Source: Trichococcus palustris (lineage in GTDB: Bacteria > Bacillota > Bacilli > Lactobacillales > Aerococcaceae). Taken from it: a DNA stretch of 64,000 bases. The stretch is taken from assembly GCF_900114465.1 (NCBI RefSeq), contig NZ_FOTD01000011.1, forward strand, positions 1-64,000, given 5' to 3'. The notes under the pieces are model-generated. The model was not told where the DNA came from. It did no database searches and worked only from the letters and a program-made list of their open reading frames with translations. Positions within the stretch are counted from its first letter, which is position 1, and each line of letters opens with the position of its first letter. Both the position numbers and the translations under genes were made by a program. This document shows, one piece after another, positions 52,982 through 62,189 of the stretch.

Positions 52982-55402
52982 ATGAAATTTGTCGGAATAG
53001 TTGGTACGAATGCAGAATTTTCATATAACCGTCTGCTTTTAACATTTATGGAAAAACATTTTGCCGATACAGCTGAAATTGAAGTATTGGAAATAAAAGA
53101 TATGCCGTTCTTTAACGAAACGGATGATCAGACGGATAGTGAGCCGGTTCAGTTCTTTTGCAAGAAGATTGAAGAAGCTGACGGCGTCATTATCGCCACA
53201 CCGGAACACAATCACTCGATCCCTTCGGCGTTGAAAAGTGTGTTGGAGTGGTTATCCTTCAAAGTGCATCCATTCGATGGCAAACCGGTGATGATCGTCG
53301 GCGCATCCTATGATGTGCAAGGGTCTTCCCGCGCGCAATTGCACTTGCGCCAAGTATTGGATGCTCCAGGGGTCAATGCAACGGTTATGCCAGGCAACGA
53401 GTTCCTGCTGGGGCGTGCGCATGAAGCATTCGATGAAAAAGGCGATTTGACAAATAAAGGGACGATCGATTTCCTGGAGAGCTGTTTCAGGAAATTCATG
53501 CGCTTTACGGATGTTGCCAATATTTTGAATCTGCCGGAAGATGTCGTATTCGAACCCGGGGAATATACCGTCAAAGCACTTGGCCACAATGGTGATTTGC
53601 CAATGGTCGTTACTTTATCAAGTGACCGCATCGAGTCGATTGACATTGATTCCTCAGGTGAATCCGTAGGGATTGCCGATATTGTCTTCACGCGCATCCC
53701 TCAAGAAATCATTGAGGGTCAAACGTTGAATGTCGATATCATCTCCGGGGCATCGGTGACAAGCCACGGGGTCATTGACGGGGTAGCGGAAGCGATCAAA
53801 TTAGCCGGTTCAAATCCTGACATCCTGAAGAAACGTCCGAAAGCTGGTAGTCAGCCAAAACCGGAAGAAGTGGAACTTTCCACGGATGTTTTGGTTATCG
53901 GGGGTGGCGGGGCCGGATTAAGCGCGGCGGCAACGGCCCTGCAAGAAGGAAAGAACGTCATCTTGCTTGAAAAATTCCCTGCCATCGGCGGCAACACCGT
54001 CCGCACAGGCGGCCCATTGGGTGCGGCTGATCCGCAATGGCAAAACAAATTTGCTGCACTTCCCGGGGAAGACTCCACCCTGGAAAAAATGCTGCATATG
54101 GATGAGTCCGAGATTGATGAAGAGTATCTAGCAGACTTCCGGATTCTGAAAAATCAAATCCAGGACTACCTTGCTGAAGTCGATGGCAAAGATAAATATC
54201 TCTTTGATTCCACCATCTGGCATCGCATCCAGACTTATTTGGGCGGCAAACGGACTGACCTGCAAGGGAATGTCATCTATGGCCAATACGATTTGGTAAA
54301 AACGTTGACGGATGATGCCCCTGATGCAGTGAAATGGCTGGCAGAAATCGGCGTCGCATTCGATTGGGATAAAGTCGAAATGCCGGTAGGTATGATGTGG
54401 CGTCGTGGCCACAAGCCAAAGGAAAACCAAGGCTATGCCTTTATAGCGGCTCTCCAAAAATTTGTCGAAAAAAATGGCGGTCAAATCATCACCGACACAC
54501 CGGTGAAAGAATTGTTGATTGAGGACGGGAAAGTGGTTGGCGTCATCGCAGGCGGACCTCGGAATAAAAAAGTGACCGTCCATGCTGGTGCGGTTGTCCT
54601 GGCAACGGGTGGCTTTGGTGCCAACACCAAGATGCTGAAACAGTACAACACCTTCTGGAGCGAGATTGACGATGACATCAAGACATCCAACTCACCAGCA
54701 ATCACGGGTGACGGCATCAAGTTGGGCGAAAGTGCTGGTGCTGATTTGGTAGGCATGGGCTTCACGCAAATGATGCCTGTATCCGACCCGAACACAGGCG
54801 CGCTCTTCACAGGCCTCCAAGTACCACCTGCCAACTTTGTCATGGTGACCCAGGAAGGCAAGCGTTTCGTCAACGAATACGAAAGCCGTGATAAGTTGAC
54901 TCAAGCAGCGATTGATAACGGCGGACTATTCTACTTGATTGCGGATGATGAAATCAAGAAGACAGCTATGAACACCAACCAAGCCAAAATCGATAAAGAA
55001 GTAGCAGAAGGCATACTTTATCGTGCGGATACGATTGAAGGGCTAGCTGAACAAATAGGGATCGAACCAGAAATTCTCGTGGATTCCGTCAACAAATATA
55101 ATTCCTACGTTGATGCAGGTGAAGATCCTGAATTCGGTAAAAACGTGTTTGACCTCAAAGTAGAAGTTGCACCATTCTATGCGACACCGAGAAAACCGGC
55201 CGTCCACCACACAATGGGTGGATTGAGAATCGACACAGCAACACATGTGTTGACAAAAGACGGCACGATTATTCCAGGATTATATGCGGCCGGAGAAGTC
55301 GCTGGAGGAATCCACGCGGGTAACCGTCTAGGCGGTAATGCTTTAGCGGATATTTTCACATTCGGACGTATCGCAGGAAAAAATGCTGCGAAAAATAGAT
55401 AA
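52982..55402 (+). CDS. Three-domain flavin fumarate-reductase-like enzyme
   Basis: An 806-residue cytoplasmic flavoprotein in three parts. Residues 1-180 are an NAD(P)H:FMN reductase domain ([19 protein letters not shown]). Residues 195-275 are an FMN-binding domain with the flavinylation motif [10 protein letters not shown]. Residues 295-806 are a fumarate-reductase/flavocytochrome c FAD domain, from [17 protein letters not shown] to [20 protein letters not shown]. No signal peptide or heme motif is present. It should pass electrons from NAD(P)H via covalent FMN and FAD to fumarate or a related unsaturated acid such as acrylate or cinnamate derivatives; the acceptor is not established. apbE nearby would load the FMN. 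RBS GGAGGGAAAG. Confidence 0.9.
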   Translation: MKFVGIVGTNAEFSYNRLLLTFMEKHFADTAEIEVLEIKDMPFFNETDDQTDSEPVQFFCKKIEEADGVIIATPEHNHSIPSALKSVLEWLSFKVHPFDGKPVMIVGASYDVQGSSRAQLHLRQVLDAPGVNATVMPGNEFLLGRAHEAFDEKGDLTNKGTIDFLESCFRKFMRFTDVANILNLPEDVVFEPGEYTVKALGHNGDLPMVVTLSSDRIESIDIDSSGESVGIADIVFTRIPQEIIEGQTLNVDIISGASVTSHGVIDGVAEAIKLAGSNPDILKKRPKAGSQPKPEEVELSTDVLVIGGGGAGLSAAATALQEGKNVILLEKFPAIGGNTVRTGGPLGAADPQWQNKFAALPGEDSTLEKMLHMDESEIDEEYLADFRILKNQIQDYLAEVDGKDKYLFDSTIWHRIQTYLGGKRTDLQGNVIYGQYDLVKTLTDDAPDAVKWLAEIGVAFDWDKVEMPVGMMWRRGHKPKENQGYAFIAALQKFVEKNGGQIITDTPVKELLIEDGKVVGVIAGGPRNKKVTVHAGAVVLATGGFGANTKMLKQYNTFWSEIDDDIKTSNSPAITGDGIKLGESAGADLVGMGFTQMMPVSDPNTGALFTGLQVPPANFVMVTQEGKRFVNEYESRDKLTQAAIDNGGLFYLIADDEIKKTAMNTNQAKIDKEVAEGILYRADTIEGLAEQIGIEPEILVDSVNKYNSYVDAGEDPEFGKNVFDLKVEVAPFYATPRKPAVHHTMGGLRIDTATHVLTKDGTIIPGLYAAGEVAGGIHAGNRLGGNALADIFTFGRIAGKNAAKNR

Positions 55403-55446
55403 TCATACTGATTGCTGAATAAGAAGAGCGGTTATGAACGAACGAA

Positions 55447-55486
55447 GAGCGAAGAGAAGGGGGAACCCATCTCTTCGCTCTTTTTT
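55447..55486 (+). terminator. Terminator after the flavin reductase gene
   Basis: GAGCGAAGAGA (55447-55457) pairs perfectly with TCTCTTCGCTC (55470-55480), followed by six T. Confidence 0.9.
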
Positions 55487-55539
55487 ATCGTTTTTGATAG
55501 TAGTAATAAGAATATTTCCTGAAAGAACGGTGGATTTTG

Positions 55540-55790
55540 GACGTCAATCTCTGGCGAGGGATGTCTCACCGGGAAATAGCGACGCGAACGCACTCGAATC
55601 TCCGGTGAGGGTTGGTTCATCGGGAAACAGCACAGGAATCAGAGCCGAATCTCCGATGAGGACTCGCTCACCGGAGATTAACATGACGAACAGACTCGAA
55701 TTCCGAAGAGGTCGCCTGTAGCGATGTGAACGGGGCTCGAATTCCCAGCGAGGCTCATCGGAAAATTCGTCTCGCGAATAGCCAGATTTA
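55540..55790. repeat. Palindromic repeat array B
   Basis: About five degenerate units of roughly 50 bases. Examples are TCTGGCGAGG-GATGT-CTCACCGGG (55549-55573), CTCCGGTGAGG-GTTGG-TTCATCGGG (55600-55623) and CTCCGATGAGG-ACTCG-CTCACCGG (55651-55672); two more decayed ones follow to about 55790. The spacer AACAGCACAGGAATCAGAGC (55626-55645) recurs in arrays A and C. No coding potential. Confidence 0.75.
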
Positions 55791-55852
55791 GACGATTCGT
55801 TGAGATGTATGATGATTTTCTTTACTAAATCAATATGAAGTGGTATTTTATA

Positions 55853-55873
55853 TTGAGAACGTTCATTCTAAAA
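55853..55873. promoter_or_regulatory. Candidate TetR operator upstream of the regulator gene
   Basis: TTGAGAACGTTCATTCTAAA, with dyad AGAA-N6-TTCT and an inner GAACGTTC palindrome. It recurs with two transitions at 57350-57370, upstream of the OYE gene. The regulator probably binds both. Confidence 0.65.
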
Positions 55874-55947
55874 AGAAGGTAACACTTTTTTAGTGTTGTT
55901 CATATCTGGTAAAAAGAGCATCAAATTTTGAAAGGAGGGAAATAGTC

Positions 55948-56544
55948 ATGGCTAGAAGTAAAGAATTTAATGAAGAAGAAGCTTTGGATAAAGCGATGGA
56001 AATTTTTTGGAAACAAGGATATGAAAAAACTTCGGTTCAGGATTTGGTAGATCAGATGGGGATCCATCGCAGGAGTTTATACGATACATTTGGAGATAAA
56101 CATTCTCTTTTTGTCCAAACTTTGGAACGTTACGAATCGCTTATCACTTCTCAAATTAAGAAACAAATAACAGAAGACATGACAACTGTTGAGTCCATCA
56201 GAAAAATATTTGAACTCGCCATCTACTCTGATAATACCTATCCGAAGGGATGCCTACTTGTCAACACGGCAGTAGAATTATCATTACTTGATGACGAAGT
56301 GTCTCAAAGAATAAAAGCTGCTTTTAAGCAGACTGAAAAATTAATAGCGGATCTATTGCGTAAAGGACAAGCAAAAGGGGAAGTTGCAAGTTCATTTGAT
56401 ATTAGCGAACTCTCACGTTATATCCATAACGCACTTATTGGTGTGAGAGTATCAGTGAAAATGGCAGCTAATCAAAAAGAGTTAGATGCGACGATTGATA
56501 TGACGCTATCCATATTGAAAAATGATCAATCAAAGCAATCTTAA
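55948..56544 (+). CDS. TetR/AcrR-family transcriptional repressor
   Basis: A 198-residue TetR-type repressor. The DNA-binding helix-turn-helix is WKQGYEKTSVQDLVDQMGIH (residues 22-41), followed by RRSLYDTFGDKHSLFVQTLE. The C-terminal ligand domain contains PKGCLLVNTAVEL near 92, a pattern seen in NemR/AcrR-like electrophile sensors; a Cys in this stretch (GCLL) could be the sensor residue. It precedes an SDR gene by 24 bases and has a repeated operator-like site at 55853 and at 57350. RBS AAAGGAGGG. Confidence 0.9.
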   Translation: MARSKEFNEEEALDKAMEIFWKQGYEKTSVQDLVDQMGIHRRSLYDTFGDKHSLFVQTLERYESLITSQIKKQITEDMTTVESIRKIFELAIYSDNTYPKGCLLVNTAVELSLLDDEVSQRIKAAFKQTEKLIADLLRKGQAKGEVASSFDISELSRYIHNALIGVRVSVKMAANQKELDATIDMTLSILKNDQSKQS

Positions 56545-56568
56545 AAAATTTAAAGGGGAAAAACAACT

Positions 56569-57321
56569 ATGAAATACACAGTTATCACAGGCGCTAGCTC
56601 AGGGATAGGATACGAAACAGCATTAGCATTTGCAAGACGTGGAAAGAATTTGATTGTTGTCGCAAGAAGAGAGTCCAAACTGGAAGAACTTAAGTCAACA
56701 ATCAAAGGTATTGATTCCAATCTGGATGTCATTATACAAACAAGTGACCTGTCTGATACAAAGCAAGCCCATGATTTATACCATAATTTAAAAGATTATC
56801 AAATTGAGACATGGATCAATAATGCAGGATTAGGGGATTCCTCAATGATAATTGATGAAGACTTAGATAAGGTAGAAAACCTGTTACGGGTGAATATTGA
56901 TTCATTAACGATTTTGTCGGCCTTATATGCGAGAGACTATGCTGATGTAGAGGGCGCACAATTGATTAATGTCTCATCCGCTTTGGGATATGCTATTTCA
57001 CTAGGAAGTGTTGTATATTCTGCTTCAAAATATTATGTCAGTGCTTTTACAGAAGGTCTTGCCAGAGAACTCAAACTACAAAATGCAAAATTGACAGCTA
57101 AAATATTAGCACCAGCTATGACGGAAACAGAATTTGTAAACAATGCAAATAATGTTCAAAACTTTGATTACAAGTCAAAATTTGATAAATTTCATACAGC
57201 TAGAGAAATGGCTGGGTTTATGATGGCTGTTTACGATAGTGATAAAGTTATTGGACTTGTTGATGGTAATTATGAATTTGGATTAAGGGATCAAATTTAT
57301 CCGATTCTAGAAAATTTTTAA
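56569..57321 (+). CDS. Short-chain dehydrogenase/reductase
   Basis: A 250-residue classical SDR. The cofactor motif is TGASSGIGYE (residues 7-16), NNAGLGD lies near 85, and the catalytic Ser and Tyr-x-x-x-Lys are in INVSSALGY and VYSASKYY (near 134-150). It is a NAD(P)H-dependent carbonyl reductase of unknown substrate. Co-transcribed with the TetR gene. The ATG follows AAAGGGGAAAAAC. Confidence 0.88.
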   Translation: MKYTVITGASSGIGYETALAFARRGKNLIVVARRESKLEELKSTIKGIDSNLDVIIQTSDLSDTKQAHDLYHNLKDYQIETWINNAGLGDSSMIIDEDLDKVENLLRVNIDSLTILSALYARDYADVEGAQLINVSSALGYAISLGSVVYSASKYYVSAFTEGLARELKLQNAKLTAKILAPAMTETEFVNNANNVQNFDYKSKFDKFHTAREMAGFMMAVYDSDKVIGLVDGNYEFGLRDQIYPILENF

Positions 57322-57349
57322 TCACGGAACACATATTTTTTTTACTTAT

Positions 57350-57370
57350 TTGAGAATGTTCGTTCTAAAA
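57350..57370. promoter_or_regulatory. Candidate TetR operator upstream of the OYE gene
   Basis: TTGAGAATGTTCGTTCTAAA matches the site at 55853-55873 at 18 of the 20 bases given. It lies in the promoter region of the OYE-MDR gene pair, next to TTTACT (57341) as possible -35. Confidence 0.65.
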
Positions 57371-57457
57371 TAAAGGGAAATAGATAGTTGAATGAAGTTA
57401 CCAGCAGGAAGAAAAAGGGTGACTAAAAAATAATAAAGTATACGAGGAGTGAACATA

Positions 57458-58525
57458 TTGACAAAACTATGGGACAAAACAAAGGTAGGCACTATCGAAT
57501 TGCCACACCGACTAGTAATGGCACCAATGACAAGAAGCAGAGCGCAAGGAGATGGTGTACCAGGAGAGCTAGCAGCCCAATACTATGGGCAACGTGCTTC
57601 AATGGGCTTGATTATTAGTGAAGGGTCACAACCATCAGCTGAGGGCCAAGGTTACTTATTCACTCCAGGAATCTATACTCAGGAGCAGATAGCAGGATGG
57701 AGAACTGTTACGAATGCCGTACACCAGTCTGGAGGTTCTATGTATATTCAGTTGATGCATGTTGGACGCATCTCACATCCAGAAAATACTCCTGATCATC
57801 ATCAAGCAGTCGCACCTTCAGCGGTTGCACCAGGCGTTCCGATTTTTACTGCAAAAGGCATGAGAGAAGTACCCGTTCCCCGCGAATTGACTGAGGAAGA
57901 AATTCAAGGTGCAATTGCAGATTTTCGCAAAGCAGCAGCATCAGCGATTGAGGCAGGGGCTGATGGCGTAGAAATCCATGGTGCAAATGGTTATCTTATA
58001 CACCAATTTTTGGGAGAAAATTCGAATCTTAGAACAGACAGCTACGGAGCCACTGTTGAAAATCGTGCTCGTTTTGCTATAGAGGTGGCTAAAGCCGTTG
58101 TAGATGAAATAGGTGCAGATAGAGTTGGTTTTAGAATATCTCCAAAAAGTCCTCTTGGCGGGATTGACGAAGGAACACTCGGCCCGGATGTCTATCGTTA
58201 TCTTGTGAAAGAACTCAATGCGTTACACCTTTCTTATCTACATGTGATGCATGCAGGTGGAGAAGAATTATTGCAAGACATACGTTCGATTTGGGAGAAC
58301 CCCCTAATTGTAAATCGGGCTGGAAGAGCTTTAGCGGATTTGGATAAAGATATTCAAGCAGGAGCGGCGGATCTTGCATCAGTTGGCCAATGGGCTTTAG
58401 CTAACCCGGATTTTATTGATCGATTAAAAAACGGCTATCCCTTGAACCCAGTCAAACCTGAAACCTTATACGCTGGAGAAGGTAGTGATGGTTATACAGA
58501 TTATCCTACATATGCAGTAAGATAG
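57458..58525 (+). CDS. Old yellow enzyme-family flavin oxidoreductase
   Basis: A 355-residue FMN-dependent ene-reductase of the OYE/NemA group. The FMN barrel shows RLVMAPMTRSRA (near residue 20), the active-site pair in DGVEIHGANGYLIHQFL (near 175; HGAN instead of HxxH), and NSNLRTDSYGATVENRARF (near 192). Such enzymes reduce alpha,beta-unsaturated carbonyls, nitro compounds or N-ethylmaleimide, and are commonly regulated by TetR-type repressors. The start is a TTG at 57458, eight bases after GAGGAG; the in-frame GTG at 57449 overlaps that site. It forms a pair with the following dehydrogenase. Confidence 0.9.
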   Translation: MTKLWDKTKVGTIELPHRLVMAPMTRSRAQGDGVPGELAAQYYGQRASMGLIISEGSQPSAEGQGYLFTPGIYTQEQIAGWRTVTNAVHQSGGSMYIQLMHVGRISHPENTPDHHQAVAPSAVAPGVPIFTAKGMREVPVPRELTEEEIQGAIADFRKAAASAIEAGADGVEIHGANGYLIHQFLGENSNLRTDSYGATVENRARFAIEVAKAVVDEIGADRVGFRISPKSPLGGIDEGTLGPDVYRYLVKELNALHLSYLHVMHAGGEELLQDIRSIWENPLIVNRAGRALADLDKDIQAGAADLASVGQWALANPDFIDRLKNGYPLNPVKPETLYAGEGSDGYTDYPTYAVR

Positions 58526-58548
58526 GTAAAGTAAAAGGAGATGTTGAT

Positions 58549-59556
58549 ATGAAAGCAGCTCAAATTAAGAAATACTCGAAAGAAATGAAAGCTGAAATCG
58601 AAGAAATCCCTATACCGGAGATTAGTGATCACGAAGTTTTAGTGAAAGTAAAGGCAGCAGCTGTTAATCATTTGGAAATGCTAAACATGACAGGAAGCGT
58701 CAAATTAATTCAAGATTACGATATGCCTCTAACGATCGGCAATGAGTTAACAGGGATTATTTCTGAGGTTGGGAAATCTGTCTCAGAATTTAAGAAAGGT
58801 GATGCGATTTATACGCGACTTCCGTTAGAGAAAATAGGCGCTTTTGCTGAATATGTCGCCGTTGACGCTAAAGCAATTTGGTATTTGCCTGAGAATCTCG
58901 ACTTTGTTACAGGGGCAGCCGCTCCCTTAACTGGTCTAACGGCGTATCAAGGATTGCATGAGGAACTAAATGCTAAAGCTGGGCAAACGGTATTCATCCC
59001 TGGTGGATCAGGAAGTTTTGGACAAATGGCTGTTCCCATAGCCAAAGCCATGGGACTGACCGTCATTGTATCCGGAAATCCATCTGCTCGTGAACAGATC
59101 CTCGCCGCCGGTGCCACTCAATACATTGATTATACGAAAGAAAATTATTGGGAAGTGCTGAAGGAAGTGGATTTTGTCATTGATACACTCGGTGCTGCTG
59201 AATTTGATCGTGAATTATCGATAATCAAACCTGGAGGAAGGTTGTTGAGCCTTCGAACAGGACCAAATAAACAGTTTGCAAAAGATCATGGATTTCCAAA
59301 ATGGAAACAACACCTTTTTGCGTTAGCAGGGGCTAAATTTGATCGGAAAGCTAAAAAACAGGGTGTCGTGTATCGTTTTATATTTGTTCGTTCCAACGGC
59401 TCACAGCTGGAAGCAATCTCAAAAATCATAGAAGAAAATAATATTATCCCGGCTGTCGATTCAACTGAATTTACTTTAAGTCAAGTTAATGAAGCGTTGA
59501 ATCTGGTGTCGAGTGGCCATCCTAAAGGGAAAGTTGTCATCAAGATTTCAGATTGA
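58549..59556 (+). CDS. MDR-family NADP-dependent oxidoreductase
   Basis: A 335-residue medium-chain dehydrogenase/reductase of the zinc-free quinone oxidoreductase type. It shows GNELTGIISEVGKSVSEFKKG near residue 65 (core GNELTGIISEVG), AAAPLTGLTAYQGL near 124 and the nucleotide-binding GGSGSFGQMAVPIAKAMG near 150. Zinc ligands are absent. It probably reduces quinones or enones, complementing the OYE gene before it (23 bases). RBS AAAGGAGATG. Confidence 0.88.
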   Translation: MKAAQIKKYSKEMKAEIEEIPIPEISDHEVLVKVKAAAVNHLEMLNMTGSVKLIQDYDMPLTIGNELTGIISEVGKSVSEFKKGDAIYTRLPLEKIGAFAEYVAVDAKAIWYLPENLDFVTGAAAPLTGLTAYQGLHEELNAKAGQTVFIPGGSGSFGQMAVPIAKAMGLTVIVSGNPSAREQILAAGATQYIDYTKENYWEVLKEVDFVIDTLGAAEFDRELSIIKPGGRLLSLRTGPNKQFAKDHGFPKWKQHLFALAGAKFDRKAKKQGVVYRFIFVRSNGSQLEAISKIIEENNIIPAVDSTEFTLSQVNEALNLVSSGHPKGKVVIKISD

Positions 59557-59648
59557 AAAAAACCAGAAGTGAGGACGTATAGGTACAGAAGAAAAAGCGG
59601 CACATTATCACGATCCTCATCATAGTATCACTTTCCAGCCTTCATCTC

Positions 59649-59715
59649 TTGACTTCACCTGAAGGTTAAGGTGTAAGGTTTCAGTAAGCCTAAAGAAAGT
59701 TCCCGGTGTTATAAT
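59649..59715 (+). promoter_or_regulatory. MerR-type promoter plus an extended -10 promoter
   Basis: TTGACT (59649-59654) and TAAGGT (59674-59679) are 19 bases apart, the overlong spacing typical of MerR-regulated promoters. The spacer carries the dyad CTTCACCT/AGGTGTAAG. A second element, the extended -10 TGTTATAAT (59707-59715), lies downstream. No merR gene is in the window. Confidence 0.6.
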
Positions 59716-59803
59716 AAAAATGGACAAGCAGTTGGCAGAATGAGAAGGACGCTGTTCGATTTTTCAAGGATAATACCGGGACAAAATGGAAAGGATGAAG
59801 ATT

Positions 59804-60550
59804 ATGACAATCAAAGACAAAGTAGTGATCATCACGGGGGCATCATCCGGAATCGGTGAAGCATCAGCGCGATTATTGGCGAGAAAAGGCGCTAAATTAG
59901 TGTTGGGCGCACGGAGAGAAGAAAAATTGAAGCAATTAGTGGACGAAATCGTTCAGGGCGGCGGGGAAGCTGTCTACCATGTTACGGATGTCACCAAAAT
60001 CGAGGACAACCAAAAATTGGTTGATTTGGCAAAAGAAAAATTCGGCAAAGTGGATGTCATTTTCCTGAATGCCGGCGTGATGCCGAACTCGCCTTTATCG
60101 CAGCTGAAAACGAAGGATTGGCATCAAATGGTGGACGTCAACATCAAGGGCGTGCTGAACGGGATTGCAGCGGTCCTTCCGGAATTCACGAAACAGAAAT
60201 TCGGTCATGTCATCACCACATCCTCCGTTGCCGGCCTTAAGGCGTACCCGGGCGGAGCAGTCTACGGCGCCACAAAATGGGCAGTCCGCGATCTGATGGA
60301 AGTGCTGCGCATGGAATCCGCGATGGAAGGCACCAATATCAGAACGGCCACAATCTATCCGGCTGCGATCAACACTGAATTGCTTGAAACCATCAGTGAC
60401 GAGAAGACTTCCAAAGATATGGGCGCGATTTATCAAAAATTCGGCATCAGCCCAGATCGCGTAGCCAATGTGGTCGCCTTCGCAATCGATCAGCCCGGGG
60501 ACACCAACGTAAACGAATTTACGATCGGACCGACTATCCAACCTTGGTAA
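59804..60550 (+). CDS. Short-chain dehydrogenase/reductase (second)
   Basis: A 248-residue classical SDR with TGASSGIGEASARLLARKGA (residues 12-31), LNAGVMPNSPLSQ near 88 and the catalytic TTSSVAGLKAY and YGATKWAVRDL (Tyr and Lys near 153-157). It resembles the YdfG/serine-dehydrogenase-like group; the substrate is unknown. Start ATG 59804, nine bases after GGAAAGG. Better codon bias and higher GC than the first SDR in this cluster suggest it is older in this genome. It has its own promoter region with a MerR-like element. Confidence 0.88.
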   Translation: MTIKDKVVIITGASSGIGEASARLLARKGAKLVLGARREEKLKQLVDEIVQGGGEAVYHVTDVTKIEDNQKLVDLAKEKFGKVDVIFLNAGVMPNSPLSQLKTKDWHQMVDVNIKGVLNGIAAVLPEFTKQKFGHVITTSSVAGLKAYPGGAVYGATKWAVRDLMEVLRMESAMEGTNIRTATIYPAAINTELLETISDEKTSKDMGAIYQKFGISPDRVANVVAFAIDQPGDTNVNEFTIGPTIQPW

Positions 60551-60564
60551 TAACTAACGAAAGC

Positions 60565-60604
60565 AAGTCCTTTGTACCGTTAGGGTACGGAGGATTTTCT
60601 TTTT
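60565..60604 (+). terminator. Terminator after the second SDR gene
   Basis: AAGTCCTTTGTACC (60565-60578) pairs over 14 positions with GGTACGGAGGATTT (60584-60597), including G-U pairs, followed by TCTTTTT. Confidence 0.8.
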
Positions 60605-60610
60605 CATTTT

Positions 60611-60815
60611 TTGGAGCGTGTGGGCCGGATCTCCTATGAGGGTTGCTTCACCTGAGGGACGTGAGGCAACCGCACCCGATTTCCCGGCGGGGTTTGCTTC
60701 ATCGGGAGACAGCACAGTAATCAGAGCCGAATCTCCGTTGAGGAACACCTCACCGGAAAAGAGCGAGAGGAACAGAGACGATTCCCGGCGAGACCCGTCT
60801 CACCGGAGATTCTGA
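60611..60815. repeat. Palindromic repeat array C
   Basis: Four units of about 50 bases: near 60625-60655, 60676-60706 (TTCCCGGCGGGGTTTGCTTC), 60727-60756 and 60779-60808 (ending CTCACCGGAGATT). The start GAGCGTGTGGGCCGG resembles that of array A, the spacer AGACAGCACAGTAATCAGAG resembles arrays A and B, and GAGGCAACCGCACCCGATTT is identical to array D. Confidence 0.75.
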
Positions 60816-60830
60816 AAGATGACAGTAAAA

Positions 60831-60873
60831 GGCCCAGGCAAAACTCATCTACTTGATGAGCTTTGCCTGGGTC
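60831..60873. terminator. Symmetrical terminator between array C and the HAD gene
   Basis: GGCCCAGGCAAAACTCATC (60831-60849) pairs with GATGAGCTTTGCCTGGGTC (60854-60872), 19 positions with few wobbles. T-runs lie on both strands; it mainly ends the minus-strand HAD gene. Confidence 0.88.
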
Positions 60874-60887
60874 TTTATTAATTCACA

Positions 60888-61805
60888 TTATTTTAGACAA
60901 CTGGAGGGTAGGGACTGAATATGCCCTTGCTCTTCTAATTGCGTCAACATATTAAAGACTCCAAAATTATCATTCGTATTTGTAACGAAATTTGCATTTT
61001 GTTGCGCTGAAGGAAGGGCGTTTTTCATTGCGACAGAGAATTTTTTCTCATGGAACATGGAGATATCATTTTCGCTATCCCCAAATACTACGATTTCATC
61101 ATTCTCTATGCCTGATAGTTGCAGCAATTCATCCAGTGCATTTCCTTTGGTGATGTTTTTATAGGTAATTTCCATTTTTCTCTCATCAGAAAAAACGAAT
61201 TCAAAATCACCGTATATGGGATGATTGGTCAAAGTTTCTTTGATGAATTCCATGTAATGTGGGTCTTGCACGACGGACATTTTATTACAATATTCGGGTG
61301 ATAAATTAATATCGCGAATCATATGTTGGTTTGGATAGCCATCCCGCGTGTCACATAACCAACCGAACATGCCTCCCATCCATGGATAGTCTTGCGGAAG
61401 CTTCATTTCACCGCGAATATTCTTTTTGAGAGTGTATATTTTTTCAGGCAAGTATGTGTAAACCGTATCGTCTTGACTGTATTGGATTTCCACATTGAAG
61501 AGCGAAAAGTAATCATTGAGTTTCTTGATATCTTCAGTATCCAAAATACCTAATCTATTTCTTTCTTCGGTACTGACATTGTAGATGGAGGTTCCGTTCA
61601 CATCGATGATCATACCATTGTTTTTGTCCATTTCCAATTTCAATGCGTCAGGCAATAAGCGGAGATAACTTCTGCCGCTTGCCAGAATTAATTTTATTCC
61701 GTTTTGCTGAAGAGTTATCAACTTATCTAGTGTTTTTCCATCTATTTCACCATTTGAGTTGAGTAGCGTTCCGTCCATATCGCATACGATCGCTTTTATT
61801 GTCAC
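60888..61805 (-). CDS. Cof-type HAD-superfamily hydrolase
   Basis: A 305-residue class IIB HAD phosphatase. Motif I is AIVCDMDGTLLNSNGEI (near residue 5-20), motif II lies in LILASGRSY near 45 and motif III/IV in VVFGDSENDISMF near 240. Such enzymes dephosphorylate sugar phosphates, flavin mononucleotide or PLP. The start is a GTG at 61805 because GACGGAGG lies eight bases ahead; the frame is open for 39 further codons without a site. It stands alone. Confidence 0.88.
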   Translation of the reverse strand: MTIKAIVCDMDGTLLNSNGEIDGKTLDKLITLQQNGIKLILASGRSYLRLLPDALKLEMDKNNGMIIDVNGTSIYNVSTEERNRLGILDTEDIKKLNDYFSLFNVEIQYSQDDTVYTYLPEKIYTLKKNIRGEMKLPQDYPWMGGMFGWLCDTRDGYPNQHMIRDINLSPEYCNKMSVVQDPHYMEFIKETLTNHPIYGDFEFVFSDERKMEITYKNITKGNALDELLQLSGIENDEIVVFGDSENDISMFHEKKFSVAMKNALPSAQQNANFVTNTNDNFGVFNMLTQLEEQGHIQSLPSSCLK

Positions 61806-62189
61806 TATTTTATCCTCCGTCTTTTTTATATTCAAAGCTTCCCTTATTTCATCAAAAGATTTATTGTTTTCCAATTTATTATTACACATGACACTAACAT
61901 ATAGAATAGCACTTATAACCAAAAATAAAAATATGAGAGGTCACTGCTTCAGATCGAAACGCGGATTCCTCTGCATACACGAAAAAGCAGCATCGGACAA
62001 TTTGACTAATTTAGAATCAGGAGAACTTGTAAAAGAAATTATTTTCACATCATGCTTCCTTAGAAAGGGGTTCTCTCACTCGCAACATTACATGAAAAAA
62101 AGTAATATTCAACTCCAAAATAACGGGTTCAAACACTTGCGGAAATTTATCCACCGGTTTGGACTGATTCTCGGCTGCGGAGATAGCGG
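61806..62189. other. Intergenic stretch upstream of the HAD gene
   Basis: Bases 61806-61925 should hold the minus-strand promoter and leader of the HAD gene. From 61930 to 62189 a plus-strand frame is open but continues straight into repeat array D, has no ribosome binding site and no recognisable similarity; I regard it as chance. Nothing else is seen. Confidence 0.4.
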
